From NCBI GenBank assembly GCA_963579025.1, contig CAUZFZ010000005.1, positions 1 to 64,000 on the forward strand: 64,000 nt of DNA, in the 5' to 3' direction. Within the stretch, counting starts at the first letter, position 1. Every line of letters begins with the position of its first letter. Both the position numbers and the translations under genes were made by a program. This document shows positions 36,006-45,032 of this stretch, in pieces. The notes under the pieces were generated by a model. The model was not told where the DNA came from, ran no database searches, and saw only the letters and a list, made by a program, of their open reading frames with translations. The stretch is from CAUZFZ01 sp963579025 (GTDB lineage: Bacteria > Planctomycetota > Planctomycetia > Planctomycetales > Planctomycetaceae).

Positions 36006-37076
36006 TCAAAGGTCCCGAAGCGTTTGCTCGAACTTGCTTCGCGCGCCCGACCAGACTTTGTTTCCGGTGTTAGACTGGTTGAGCAAATGCGGCAGCAGTT
36101 GATCTGAAAAGTCTTCCGAACTTTCCTTCGGGAGCAATGACGGCAGATGATCGATGGCGATTAAGTCGAGCGGGTTTTCGCCTGCGACCACACGCTGCAG
36201 CGGATCGGCAAACGTCGTGCAGCGGTCGTAAATGGGTAGCGGATTCATTTCCCCAGATGGATCGCAACTGACGTCGCAGATGACCGACAACCGGCGTGGT
36301 TTCGCCAGTAACTCGAGCGTCAGGAACGGCGGAATACGCGTCGACACAAAGACGCAGTTAACGAAGATGTCATGATCCAGAATCTGCTCGAATGGTCCGC
36401 CGTTTCGTGTTTCTTCGATATCCCAGAGCGTGATGTCGGCGTTCAGCTCGCGAAACAATTCCATCGCTCCGCCCCCGCAGCGGCCGGCGGCGCCGATGAC
36501 CATGACGCGCGGGGTTTCGGAACAGTGTCTCAATTGTTGACGGCAACGATCAATCAATTCGCCCTTGTTCGGGCAGGACGTTAACCGTGCCAGTGGAGGT
36601 ACTTCCTCGCATCGTTGACCTGCCCAGGCCATCGTCGCGACGCCGGCTCCGGCGAAACCTGCCCAGTATCCGAAGGCGGCCACACGGCGTCCGTCAGCGT
36701 TGACCAGGTACTCGAGGTCGTACAGCGTCCCGCCGCCACTCTGGAATCGTGACAGCAGGTCCTGCCATCCTGCCTGCTGTTTGAACGCGTGAGCAAAGTA
36801 GATGTGCTGGTGGTGCAGCGGCTCAGATGACTCCGGCAGTTCCTTCAGCCCAAGGATAAAGGCGTGTGCCGGGGCTGACTTCCACGAGCCTGCATCAACC
36901 AGTGAGCCGCCTGCAGAAGCGTAATCGTGATCGGGGAACGCGCGAGCGTCGCTGCGTTCGACGAACATGGTGATACCCGCGTCCGCCAGGCCAGCGACAG
37001 CGGCTGGCGTCAGCGGCGTGCGTTTTTCGAACGGCTTGCTTTCGGCACGCAGCCAGATTGTGGGAGGTGTTGACAT
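36006..37076 (-). CDS. Saccharopine dehydrogenase, NAD-dependent, lysine-forming (Lys1-type)
   Basis: About 356 residues, predicted to interconvert saccharopine and lysine plus 2-oxoglutarate with NAD. The alanine-dehydrogenase-like N-terminus is clearly of yeast Lys1 type: IWLRAESKPFEKRTPLTP, DAGSWKSAPAHAFILGLKEL, IYFAHAFKQQAGWQDLL, GTLYDLEYLVNADGRRVAAF. The lysine in GLKELPE and histidine in YFAHAF correspond to the catalytic Lys and His of yeast Lys1 (from memory). Start at ATG 37076; a TTG at 37094 overlaps the upstream stop and could be used. Bacteria usually use diaminopimelate-based lysine synthesis, so this eukaryote-like pair is probably catabolic. Confidence 0.87.
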   Translation of the reverse strand: MSTPPTIWLRAESKPFEKRTPLTPAAVAGLADAGITMFVERSDARAFPDHDYASAGGSLVDAGSWKSAPAHAFILGLKELPESSEPLHHQHIYFAHAFKQQAGWQDLLSRFQSGGGTLYDLEYLVNADGRRVAAFGYWAGFAGAGVATMAWAGQRCEEVPPLARLTSCPNKGELIDRCRQQLRHCSETPRVMVIGAAGRCGGGAMELFRELNADITLWDIEETRNGGPFEQILDHDIFVNCVFVSTRIPPFLTLELLAKPRRLSVICDVSCDPSGEMNPLPIYDRCTTFADPLQRVVAGENPLDLIAIDHLPSLLPKESSEDFSDQLLPHLLNQSNTGNKVWSGARSKFEQTLRDL

Positions 37077-37090
37077 GGCCTGGTCCGGAT

Positions 37091-40000
37091 TCAACTTTTG
37101 GGCAGCAGGGCGAAGACGTCATTCAGCGTTGCCAGCAGATGGTCGGCGTCCGCTAAATCGAATGGCATCGGCGGTCGAATCTTAAGAACGTTGTGCATCG
37201 GCCCGTCCGTACCAATCAGAATGCCGCGTTCGGCCATCCGGTTAATCACGAAATCTGCTTCAGCGATTGCGGGTTCGAGAGTCTCGCGATCGCGAACGAG
37301 CTCCACTCCGAGAAACAGCCCTGAACCGCGGACATCGCCAACAACTTCGTATCGCTCGTGCATGCCTCGCAGACCATCAAGCAGGTCATTCCCCACCTTG
37401 AGCGCGTGTGCCTGCAGTTGTTCTTCCAGGACAATCTCAAGGACCGCCAGCCCGACGGCGCATGACACTGTGTTGCCACCGAACGTGCTGAAGAACTCCA
37501 TGCCGTCGTCGAACGAACCTGCGATTTCGGGCGTCGTGATAACGGCGGCAATCGGGTGCCCGTTGCCGATGGGTTTTCCGAGAACGACGACGTCCGGCGT
37601 CACGCCCTGCGATTCGAAGGCGTAAAAGTGCGAGCCGACTCGCCCGTAACCCGTTTGCACTTCGTCAGCAATGCAGAGTCCGCCAGCCTTTCGCACGTGC
37701 GCATAAGCCACCTCAAGATAACCGTCGGGCAGCATGATCTGACCGCCAACACTGGGACAGGACTCGGCGATGAATCCGCCAATCACGCCTCCTTCGCGAT
37801 CAATCGTCGCGGCAACAAACGCGGCGAACTTCGGCCCGGCGTCTGGGACGTCTCGCCGATAGAGACCTCGATAGGTATCGGGAATCGGTACTGTGTGTAC
37901 CCAATCAGGAGCCCCCGTACCGCCGTTGCTGTCGTGCTTGTACGGGCTGATGTCGATCAACGACGTCGTGTTACCGTGATAGGCGTGTTCCAGAACGATC
38001 ATCTCACGGCGTCCAGTATGGGCGCGGACAAGCCGCAGTGCCAGTTCGTTGGCCTCACTCGCCGAGTTGACCAGGTAACAGACACTGAGTGCGTCTGGCA
38101 GCGTCGATGTTAGCCGCTCGGCGTAGTCGATCAGGTTGCCGTGAAGGTATCGCGTATTGGTGTTCAGCAACCGCATTTGCCGGTCTGCCGCTTCGACTAC
38201 TCTCGGATGGCAGTGACCGACATGCGGCACGTTGTTGAAAGCATCGAGGTACATGCGGCCGGTATCGTCGTAGAGGTACTGGCCGCGTCCGCGAATCATC
38301 TGAAGCGGGCGGGCATACCCCGTGCTCACGTTGCGACCAACGAGTTTGCGCCGCGCGGCGAGCGTCGCATCACTACTCGCACGCTTGTCCGGAAAAGCAG
38401 TCGCAGGGATACCAACAAGTAGATTGGGATCCGGACAAAACGCAGTCCACATTTCTCGTTGGCTCGCACGGCACACGCCCGGAAAGGCATCGACCAGGTT
38501 GAGCAGATCCGTGATCACCTGCAAGTGCAAATGCGGTTGCCAGCCGCCGTTCTCCTCACTTGTGCCAACTGTGGCAAAGGGCTGTCCGCTCTTGATGAAC
38601 TGCCCGGATTCGATCTCCAGCAACGATTCGCGGCTGAGATGGCCGTACAACGTGTAGAAGTCAAGGTCATCCACCTCGTGCCGTAACACGATCGTTGGCC
38701 CATAATCTTGTACATGAGCCCGATCCGCGAATACTTGGACGACGCCATCAAGAGGCGCGTGCACTGGCGTGTGCGGTTCGACAAAGAAATCCATGCCCAG
38801 GTGAATCGTGCGCCGCTCGCCGGTTGGGCAAGAACCGCCGAACGCGTCATCGGTGTAAATCAGCCGCACCTCGTCGTAGCCGCCGATGGCCACATTTGTG
38901 CTCGAGCATGACATGGCCTCGGCCACAAGATTCCCGAACGCATCCGCGCACTCACGACCAACCGGCAATTCCACGTTGTAAGGGCTCAGGTCGAGAATCG
39001 CGGGTGATTCCGTCCGCAAATCGACCGGCATGATTGGCGAGAGAGCGTCCTGGTTCTCAAACAGCCATTGTCCGACCGCCACGGAAGCAGGATTGGGCGT
39101 CAAACCACATGCGTTTCGGAAGGTGGCTTCGGCAAACCGCGGATGCACGTCGAGCAAGTGATGGAGGGTTCGCTGAATTGGTTGCTGACTGACACTCAGG
39201 TAAGGGTCGTCGGGCCGAAGCCGTTGTTGGAACGCAGCCATACATGCACTGACTGCCAGCCGAGCGCATGCCATCGGGAACAGGACAGCCAGTTCGTCAT
39301 CATTCAGCGGCGCGACGGCGTGATACCCTTCCACGACGTGCACTGCGGCCGTCAGCGGGTCGGTCTTATCAAGCATCGCGTAAGCCACTGCGATCGCCAG
39401 GCCGGCAACGGTGCAGGTATGGACCATGTCACCGAAATCGATCAACCCGGCGACATGCGGTTCGACAATCCTCGTGCGCTGAACAATGACGTTGTGATCA
39501 TTGGCATCGTTGTGGATGACACTCTGTTCGAGGAGAGGCAGACGCGGCGCCACGTATTCGGCAAAGATCGATTGCACCTCGCCGATTTGACGGCGCATCT
39601 CCGGGTCTTCAACCTTATCGATATGACGGTGGATCACGGCCAGAGCGTTGGAGAGATCCCACGGAAACTCGCCTCGATGTAGCGCCGTGTGATCAAATCC
39701 TCTGAGGACGCTGTCGACCTCGCCAACACAGACGCCCAAATGACGCAACAGTTCGGGCCCTTGCCATTTGCAACGCGCCAACACTTCGCCCGGCAGCCAG
39801 GTAATGAGTCGTACACAATAGGCCGATCCGTTTGCACGAACCTCAAAGAGATCATCTCCGGACCGTGTCTGGACGAGTTCCGGACAAAAGGCGACCTGCC
39901 GATCCTGCAGCCTGGCCAGGACCTGATTTTGAGCCTCAAGGAACGACCGGTCCTCTTCACCATTGGCGATCTTCAAAACAAACTCGCGCCCGTCCCTGGC

Positions 40001-40129
40001 GGAGAGTCGGAAGTTCTGATCTCGCTCGCTTGGCAGCGGATCCGCCGTGACGTTGAACCCGTAAAACTCACGCGCGATCTCGCTCGCGCACTCCGGACTC
40101 AAGTTCGGCGACTGGCTGATTATCGACAT
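37091..40129 (-). CDS. Fusion: APH-fold kinase, M23-like domain, class III aminotransferase-fold phospho-lyase
   Basis: A 1012-residue fusion. Residues ~30-330 are an aminoglycoside-phosphotransferase/hydroxylysine-kinase fold, with Brenner motif VIHNDANDHNVIV and the DFG-like LIDFGDMVHT. Residues ~440-570 are an M23/LytM fold keeping all metal ligands: HLGMDFFVEP, YGHLS and HLHLQV. Residues ~590-1010 are a class III PLP enzyme: YDDTGRMYLDAFNNVPHVGH, DEVQTGYGRVG, and the PLP lysine in VVLGKPIGNGHPI. This is the order of human HYKK plus PHYKPL-type activities with an extra M23 module. With the adjoining Lys1/Lys9-like genes the likely substrate is 5-hydroxylysine, made into aminoadipate semialdehyde; phosphoethanolamine is an alternative. 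First gene of the operon. Confidence 0.85.
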   Translation of the reverse strand: MSIISQSPNLSPECASEIAREFYGFNVTADPLPSERDQNFRLSARDGREFVLKIANGEEDRSFLEAQNQVLARLQDRQVAFCPELVQTRSGDDLFEVRANGSAYCVRLITWLPGEVLARCKWQGPELLRHLGVCVGEVDSVLRGFDHTALHRGEFPWDLSNALAVIHRHIDKVEDPEMRRQIGEVQSIFAEYVAPRLPLLEQSVIHNDANDHNVIVQRTRIVEPHVAGLIDFGDMVHTCTVAGLAIAVAYAMLDKTDPLTAAVHVVEGYHAVAPLNDDELAVLFPMACARLAVSACMAAFQQRLRPDDPYLSVSQQPIQRTLHHLLDVHPRFAEATFRNACGLTPNPASVAVGQWLFENQDALSPIMPVDLRTESPAILDLSPYNVELPVGRECADAFGNLVAEAMSCSSTNVAIGGYDEVRLIYTDDAFGGSCPTGERRTIHLGMDFFVEPHTPVHAPLDGVVQVFADRAHVQDYGPTIVLRHEVDDLDFYTLYGHLSRESLLEIESGQFIKSGQPFATVGTSEENGGWQPHLHLQVITDLLNLVDAFPGVCRASQREMWTAFCPDPNLLVGIPATAFPDKRASSDATLAARRKLVGRNVSTGYARPLQMIRGRGQYLYDDTGRMYLDAFNNVPHVGHCHPRVVEAADRQMRLLNTNTRYLHGNLIDYAERLTSTLPDALSVCYLVNSASEANELALRLVRAHTGRREMIVLEHAYHGNTTSLIDISPYKHDSNGGTGAPDWVHTVPIPDTYRGLYRRDVPDAGPKFAAFVAATIDREGGVIGGFIAESCPSVGGQIMLPDGYLEVAYAHVRKAGGLCIADEVQTGYGRVGSHFYAFESQGVTPDVVVLGKPIGNGHPIAAVITTPEIAGSFDDGMEFFSTFGGNTVSCAVGLAVLEIVLEEQLQAHALKVGNDLLDGLRGMHERYEVVGDVRGSGLFLGVELVRDRETLEPAIAEADFVINRMAERGILIGTDGPMHNVLKIRPPMPFDLADADHLLATLNDVFALLPKS

Positions 40130-40278
40130 CGCGAGAAATGCTTAAACACTGAAGGGCAGTCCGGATTCTTACCGATGAAACGACGCAGATGGCAGGACAC
40201 GGATGAACCTACTCATTTCTCCATCAACCACGGCTTATCCGGCACGCTGTTGTTTTCTCCGAGGAACCAACACGCTAT
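40130..40278. promoter_or_regulatory. Divergent regulatory region of the saccharopine operon and its GntR gene
   Basis: 149 bp separate the two divergently transcribed starts, which must hold both promoters and probably the regulator's operator. The heptamer TTATCCG occurs near 40231, and again near 40285 just inside the annotated regulator frame, a possible direct-repeat operator half-site. No -35/-10 pair could be assigned with confidence. Confidence 0.35.
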
Positions 40279-41250
40279 TTGCTTTATCCGTACATGTCAA
40301 AGATACTCCGTTCGCAGGATTCGATGACCGCGTCGACTCGAAAGCCGGCCACGAACGAATTGCGTCCAGTCCAGCAACGGCCGTTGAACATGAACATTTC
40401 AGAATTCATCGCAACGGACCTTCGAGCTCGGATTCAATCAGGCGATGCCCTGACCGAGAACCTGACATTGCCGGGCCTCGCGAAACACTACTCCGTCAGC
40501 ATGATGCCGGTGCGCATGGCTGTGACCGTGCTGATCGAAGACGACATCGTTCACAAGGAACCGAACGGACGACTCACAATTCCAGCAACCGTCAGGTGGA
40601 AGCCCGTCGAACCGGCAACACGTCCGCCGGACTGGACGGCCATCGTGCAGCAGGATGCCGTTCGGGAGAGCCTGCTTGGTGAATCGCGAAAGTGGAAGAT
40701 CAACGAGACCGCGGAGCAATATGGCATTGGCCGCGCCATGGTGCAGAGCATCTTCCAGCGTCTTGCCGGCATGGGAATTCTGGAGCACGAACCCCGCTGT
40801 GGCTGGCGAGTGCGTCCGTTTCGTGAGGAAGATCTCGACGCGTACCTGGACGTCCGAGTGGTGCTCGAATTGAAGGCATTTGATTCGTGCCGCGAGCGAC
40901 TCGAACCCGTCGCTCTACGTCGCATCCATGATGCCAACCGGAGCGGACGCGGATCGACGAAGCCGCTCATCGACAATTCCCTGCATCAGTACTGGGTCGA
41001 TCTGTCAGGGAATCGTTATGTCCAGGACTTCTTTGCACGCCACGGCGCCTACTACACCGCGCTGTACGAATACGCCGCAATCGATGACCGCCTACTCGCA
41101 AAGATCGCCCGTCAGCACCGCGCGATCCTCTCTGCGGCACTCGGCAGAAAGTGGCGCATCGCACGCGATGCCCTTGCCGAAGACATAGAGTCCCTTCGCC
41201 CGATTCTGCTTGAAACCATACGAACCCTGGGAGTCGCTAAGAACCGATAG
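40279..41250 (+). CDS. GntR-family regulator with two winged-helix segments
   Basis: Up to 323 residues; the start is uncertain (ATG 40279, or internal ATGs at 40294 or later, since the first ~35 residues are not conserved-looking). The first winged helix contains DLRARIQSGDALTENLTLPG, LAKHYSVSMMPVRMAVTVL and VHKEPNGRLTI. A second one appears at RKWKINETAEQYGIGRAMVQ, then GILEHEPRCGWRVR. An FCD-like helical ligand domain follows (AYLDVRVVLELKAFDS). Divergent from the kinase/phospho-lyase operon, so probably its ligand-responsive repressor. Single-HTH GntR proteins are the norm; two HTH units in one chain are unusual. Confidence 0.78.
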   Translation: MLYPYMSKILRSQDSMTASTRKPATNELRPVQQRPLNMNISEFIATDLRARIQSGDALTENLTLPGLAKHYSVSMMPVRMAVTVLIEDDIVHKEPNGRLTIPATVRWKPVEPATRPPDWTAIVQQDAVRESLLGESRKWKINETAEQYGIGRAMVQSIFQRLAGMGILEHEPRCGWRVRPFREEDLDAYLDVRVVLELKAFDSCRERLEPVALRRIHDANRSGRGSTKPLIDNSLHQYWVDLSGNRYVQDFFARHGAYYTALYEYAAIDDRLLAKIARQHRAILSAALGRKWRIARDALAEDIESLRPILLETIRTLGVAKNR

Positions 41251-41327
41251 TTGCATAAACACTCGTAGCCGAAGTCACCTGTTTTCCGCACGCTCCTTAA
41301 CGACATGAACGAACTTGAAAGGCAACC

Positions 41328-42302
41328 ATGCAATTCAATCAACTGAATCGATCGATCGCCCTGATCGGTCTAACCTGGATACTTCTCGGAAATTGTACGG
41401 CGTCGCTTGCTGACGAAGGCGACGCCCGACTCAAGAAACGGATCGTAGAACTGGAAGCTGAAAATCGCTCGCTCCGCAAAATAATTGCCGGAATTCAGAG
41501 TACCCTCAAATCTGTCCCCGAATCAACGATCCTCACTTCCACCGATTCCAGTGGTTTGAGAATCGTCGTTCTGCCAGGTGAATGGGGAGGCTCAGGACTG
41601 GTAGACATGCGAAAGGTCTGCGAGTCGGCTGCGCGAGCCATCGAGGCTCAACTGACTGACGATGGTTTTGCTCCCATCCTTGTTCAACGCAGCAAGTCAG
41701 GTCCAATAACGCTTTACCGGAGAGGCGAAGGCAATGAACACATCGTGCGGTTAGACACAGGTGCCAGGGCCTGGGCTCAGCTCGCTTTTCAATTCTCCCA
41801 CGAGTTCTGCCACATCGTTTGTAACTATCGCGAGACCAGGAACCCGCAATTGTGGTTCGAAGAATCGATTTGCGAATGCGCGTCGTTGTACTCTTTGCGG
41901 CGAATGGCAGACGAGTGGAAGACAAAGCCGCCGTACTCAAACTGGAAGAGCTATTCTGCTTCGCTGGCGGACTATGCGAACGATCGTGTCAAGAACTATA
42001 AAGGCCGAAAAGAGTCAATCGCACAGTTCTATAAGGCCAACAAGGCGGAACTCGAAAAGACTGGGACGAATCGAGATTTGAACAATTACGTCGCGGTGAA
42101 GCTCCTACCACTTTTTGAAGCAACACCAGCGGCATGGCAATCGCTGAGATATCTCAACCTGGGTCCGACTGAAGAGAACGCTTCGTTCAAGACCTATCTG
42201 ACAGGTTGGCACGACAGAGTTCCTCCAAAACACCGACCTTTCATTCGACAGGTTGCTGCCGATTTTGGTTTGGAGTTGACGAATGCGACGCGGACCGACT
42301 GA
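41328..42302 (+). CDS. Secreted protein with HExxH motif, putative metallopeptidase
   Basis: 324 residues starting at ATG 41328. A signal peptide (IALIGLTWILLGNCTASLA) is followed by a short coiled coil (LKKRIVELEAENRSLRKIIA). The middle contains FSHEFCHIVCNY (HExxH, His158-Glu159...His162) and, 17 residues later, WFEESICECASLYSL with glutamates suited to be the third zinc ligand of a gluzincin. Not recognised as a named family. The motif occurs in a helix-compatible context, which supports it, but peptidase activity is inferred. The gene lies downstream of the GntR gene on the same strand with no evident functional link. Confidence 0.55.
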   Translation: MQFNQLNRSIALIGLTWILLGNCTASLADEGDARLKKRIVELEAENRSLRKIIAGIQSTLKSVPESTILTSTDSSGLRIVVLPGEWGGSGLVDMRKVCESAARAIEAQLTDDGFAPILVQRSKSGPITLYRRGEGNEHIVRLDTGARAWAQLAFQFSHEFCHIVCNYRETRNPQLWFEESICECASLYSLRRMADEWKTKPPYSNWKSYSASLADYANDRVKNYKGRKESIAQFYKANKAELEKTGTNRDLNNYVAVKLLPLFEATPAAWQSLRYLNLGPTEENASFKTYLTGWHDRVPPKHRPFIRQVAADFGLELTNATRTD

Positions 42303-42738
42303 GTTAAGCAACTCATGAGAATGAATCAAAGGAATGGACCAGGGCCAGGCCGCGACGACCGATCTCATACTTTCACGGCCGCTACGCAGATTACCCGAAA
42401 AAGAAATTGCCTCTCAGGAACACGCCTGTGCTGAAGTCGGTCTCGCTCGTGGTGTTCGTTGTCGCTGGTTTCGGCTGGATGGATGTGCCTGTCGCGCCGA
42501 TAACCCATCCTTTCAGCACGATGTCATTCCGCTGAGAAATCGTTCTTTGTCCACGACATCTCTGACCTTCCTGTCAGAACAACCCCCTCGGCAACGCATC
42601 TTGACTTCTTACGACATCAGGCCGAACGCGCAAACCCCGTCCCGCACCCGTTCCTGACGGCTCTCCAGGACTGATCCTGGTGGACCTGCACGACTTTGAT
42701 ATACCCCGCGAATCTGTGTTCTTGTGTCCGGGGTTCCC
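42303..42738. other. Intergenic stretch, no gene seen
   Basis: 436 bp with no frame of convincing codon use. A short GTG-initiated frame of ~35 codons near 42427 has a hydrophobic run (SLVVFVVAGFGW) but nothing else to support it. No hairpin or promoter assigned. Confidence 0.4.
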
Positions 42739-43986
42739 ATGCCGACAACAACTCAAATCACAATCGGATCGCCGCTTGTCGCCACGTTTCTGGCGCTCAG
42801 ATTTGTCGGGACGGCTCAAGCAGAACTTCCGTTCCTTCCACCGGTTAAGGCCGCACCCGCTCAGGTTGGCTCTGTCGACACATCCGCTCCGTCGCGACTC
42901 ACACCGACACTCTGGCAGGCGACGTCAGTGAGTTCTGAACGAAAAACCCGGCCCGACTCGTTAAGTAGCGAGGTCATTCATTCCGCGAACGGCCCGACCA
43001 ACGAAGAGGCATCCGACATTGAGACAACTGACGCCCAGGATGATGCGGCAGAATCAAGCACGGCCAGCGAGGAATCGGAGTCCGAAGAGCCTGTGGTCAT
43101 CCCAGGGGAGCTCGATCCCTCGGAGGCCGTGCTGCTGGACCAGCCCAATTCGTCAGAGGATCGAGCCATCGATGTGTTTCGATTCCGCGAATCGTCCTGG
43201 GCCTGGACACTCCGCGGCGCAGACCTCGACGGAATTGGGATGTTTACACTAGGCGATGATCAGGCGTGGGAACTTGAGTTCGACGCTCCGGCGCACACAG
43301 ACATCACATTCAAACACTCCTTCAACTTCGTCTCTGGACCCAGTCGTCCCGAATCGGACCTGCCTGAGCGGCTGTACGATTTCGGTTGGAACGTGCGTTA
43401 CTGGTGGCCGGAGTTCATCAGCGGGTCCGATCAGAACATCGGCCTGGACGTCAATTTCGACATCGGCATTCACTCCGACTTTGAAGACAGTGCCCGTGAC
43501 GGTTGGCGTTTTCCCGGGCGCGTGCTGCTGGTGAATGAGATCTACTCACAAGGCATGTGGCTGGCAGCAGGGTTCGAGTACCTCGATCTGGAGCACATCC
43601 AGATGCTGCCCGCGGGCGGCTTGATCATGAGAGGCGACAACACACACCTTGAGTTGTTCTTTCCGCGGCCGAGGCTTCGCGTGCGAGTCGGTGAGCACGA
43701 GCGTCACGACGACTGGCTGTATCTGCTGGGCGAGTATCGAGGTCGCGCCTGGGCAATTGAACGCAGCGCCACGGGGTTGGCGGATGTCGCTACGCTCAGT
43801 GAATATCGACTCGCCATCGGCCTGGAATCTGAACCCACGCAGCGGGGAGAGAACGATGGCGACGAACCGAGGATCTCGTTTATCGAGGTGAGCTGGCTGT
43901 TCGGCCGCGATCTCGAATACCACTCCGGCCTTGGCAACCTGCGGCCGCACAATACGGTGATGTTTCGCATCGGCAGCCGCTGGTAA
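42739..43986 (+). CDS. Secreted, probable outer-membrane beta-barrel protein
   Basis: About 415 residues. The start at ATG 42739 (MPTTTQITIGSPLVATFLALRF) yields a signal peptide cut near AQA; an ATG at 42724 is possible. Residues ~60-150 are low-complexity, acidic and probably disordered (NEEASDIETTDAQDDAAESS). The remainder is strand-rich with alternating aromatic residues (FGWNVRYWWPEFI, WLAAGFEYLDLEH, DWLYLLGEYRGRAWAI) and ends in MFRIGSRW with a terminal aromatic, as in barrel proteins. No family recognised. Confidence 0.55.
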   Translation: MPTTTQITIGSPLVATFLALRFVGTAQAELPFLPPVKAAPAQVGSVDTSAPSRLTPTLWQATSVSSERKTRPDSLSSEVIHSANGPTNEEASDIETTDAQDDAAESSTASEESESEEPVVIPGELDPSEAVLLDQPNSSEDRAIDVFRFRESSWAWTLRGADLDGIGMFTLGDDQAWELEFDAPAHTDITFKHSFNFVSGPSRPESDLPERLYDFGWNVRYWWPEFISGSDQNIGLDVNFDIGIHSDFEDSARDGWRFPGRVLLVNEIYSQGMWLAAGFEYLDLEHIQMLPAGGLIMRGDNTHLELFFPRPRLRVRVGEHERHDDWLYLLGEYRGRAWAIERSATGLADVATLSEYRLAIGLESEPTQRGENDGDEPRISFIEVSWLFGRDLEYHSGLGNLRPHNTVMFRIGSRW

Positions 43987-43995
43987 TCGAACGGC

Positions 43996-44862
43996 TCACT
44001 TTTCGGTGAGAGGCTTTTGGGTCCGACTGGGCTGTTCACGAGGTTTGGACTCTGGTGGCTGCTGTGTTCTTGAGTTGCGTCGCTTCACAGCAACGGCAGC
44101 CGCCTCGTTAACCAGCACATTCGCCTGTTGCAGCGTTCTGGTGTCGAACATCGGCGCGGGCACTGCCCCCTGTCCCATGATCCCGGCGAGTTCCTGCCAC
44201 GTCAGTCCGTTCGACACGTGCCATGCCGCCGCCTGCGCGACCTTCTGGCTGACTCGTGCTTTGGCAAACAGAGGCAGCAATTCGTGCAGAACAGGATTGC
44301 GGCTGTATCGCTCGACCGGAATGATCAGGTATGGCAACTTCGCATTCGGCTCAGGTTTGCCATATTCCAGACAGACCGACGTCACGGGAAATCGGATCGT
44401 CTTGCCCGCTGGAACTTCAAACTGACCGGGTTTCGGTTCCTCTTTCGCATTTGCTTGCGGTTCACCCAGCTTGTCGGGAACTGGAGCGTCCGCCGCCAGT
44501 CTTGCCGGTGCACCGCTGATGCTGACACCGGTCGACTGTGCTGTCTGTCCGTTTGATTGTGGTGCCTGGCCTCGGGCGACCAGGTTGGCGTTGGTTATGT
44601 GGACGCCGACGAACGCGGCGGGAAATTCAACTGTGATGGGCTGCTTTGTGGTGTTGCGGACCAGCATCACGCCGGACTTCTCGTTTTGCTGGGTCAGCTT
44701 GACCTCAATCTGCCGCGCCTGCATGCCTTCGAACACATTCAACGACGAAGACTCGGACGTAGATTTCAGGGGCTGTGTGGTTGCATCGTCCGCCTGGACG
44801 GAACGGCCAGTCAGAATGCCCAGAGCGATTGTCAGGCAGAACAGCCGGCGTGAAGTGACCAC
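43996..44862 (-). CDS. Secreted protein of unknown function
   Basis: About 288 residues. The start is taken as GTG 44862, because GGAGAG lies 6 nt upstream and the product then begins with a signal peptide (SRRLFCLTIALGILTGRS, cut near VQA). Beta-rich domain (RQIEVKLTQQNEKSGVMLV, ITVEFPAAFVGVHI), a low-complexity Gln/Ala/Ser/Pro linker, a globular middle with GKTIRFPVTSVCLEYGKPEP, a helical part with VSNGLTWQELAGIMGQG, and a basic Pro-rich tail. No family recognised. Convergent with the barrel-like gene, 9 bp apart. Confidence 0.6.
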   Translation of the reverse strand: MVTSRRLFCLTIALGILTGRSVQADDATTQPLKSTSESSSLNVFEGMQARQIEVKLTQQNEKSGVMLVRNTTKQPITVEFPAAFVGVHITNANLVARGQAPQSNGQTAQSTGVSISGAPARLAADAPVPDKLGEPQANAKEEPKPGQFEVPAGKTIRFPVTSVCLEYGKPEPNAKLPYLIIPVERYSRNPVLHELLPLFAKARVSQKVAQAAAWHVSNGLTWQELAGIMGQGAVPAPMFDTRTLQQANVLVNEAAAVAVKRRNSRTQQPPESKPREQPSRTQKPLTEK

Positions 44863-45032
44863 GGCGCACTCTCCGGAAAGAGAAAAGGACTCTTGTGATC
44901 GGTCCAAAGTCTGGCGACTTCGGCTACCCCACACTTTGATATGTCGCACGAATTCTGTGCCACGTCGTCAACGGCAGAATCGCCAGAGCTGTCAGTTCCA
45001 GGCGAATTCGGCTCGACCACCGTACACACAAT

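Noticed and set aside
42334..42657. 107-codon open frame on the plus strand
   Set aside because: Arg/Ser/Cys-rich with no signal or family features; codon use unlike its neighbours.
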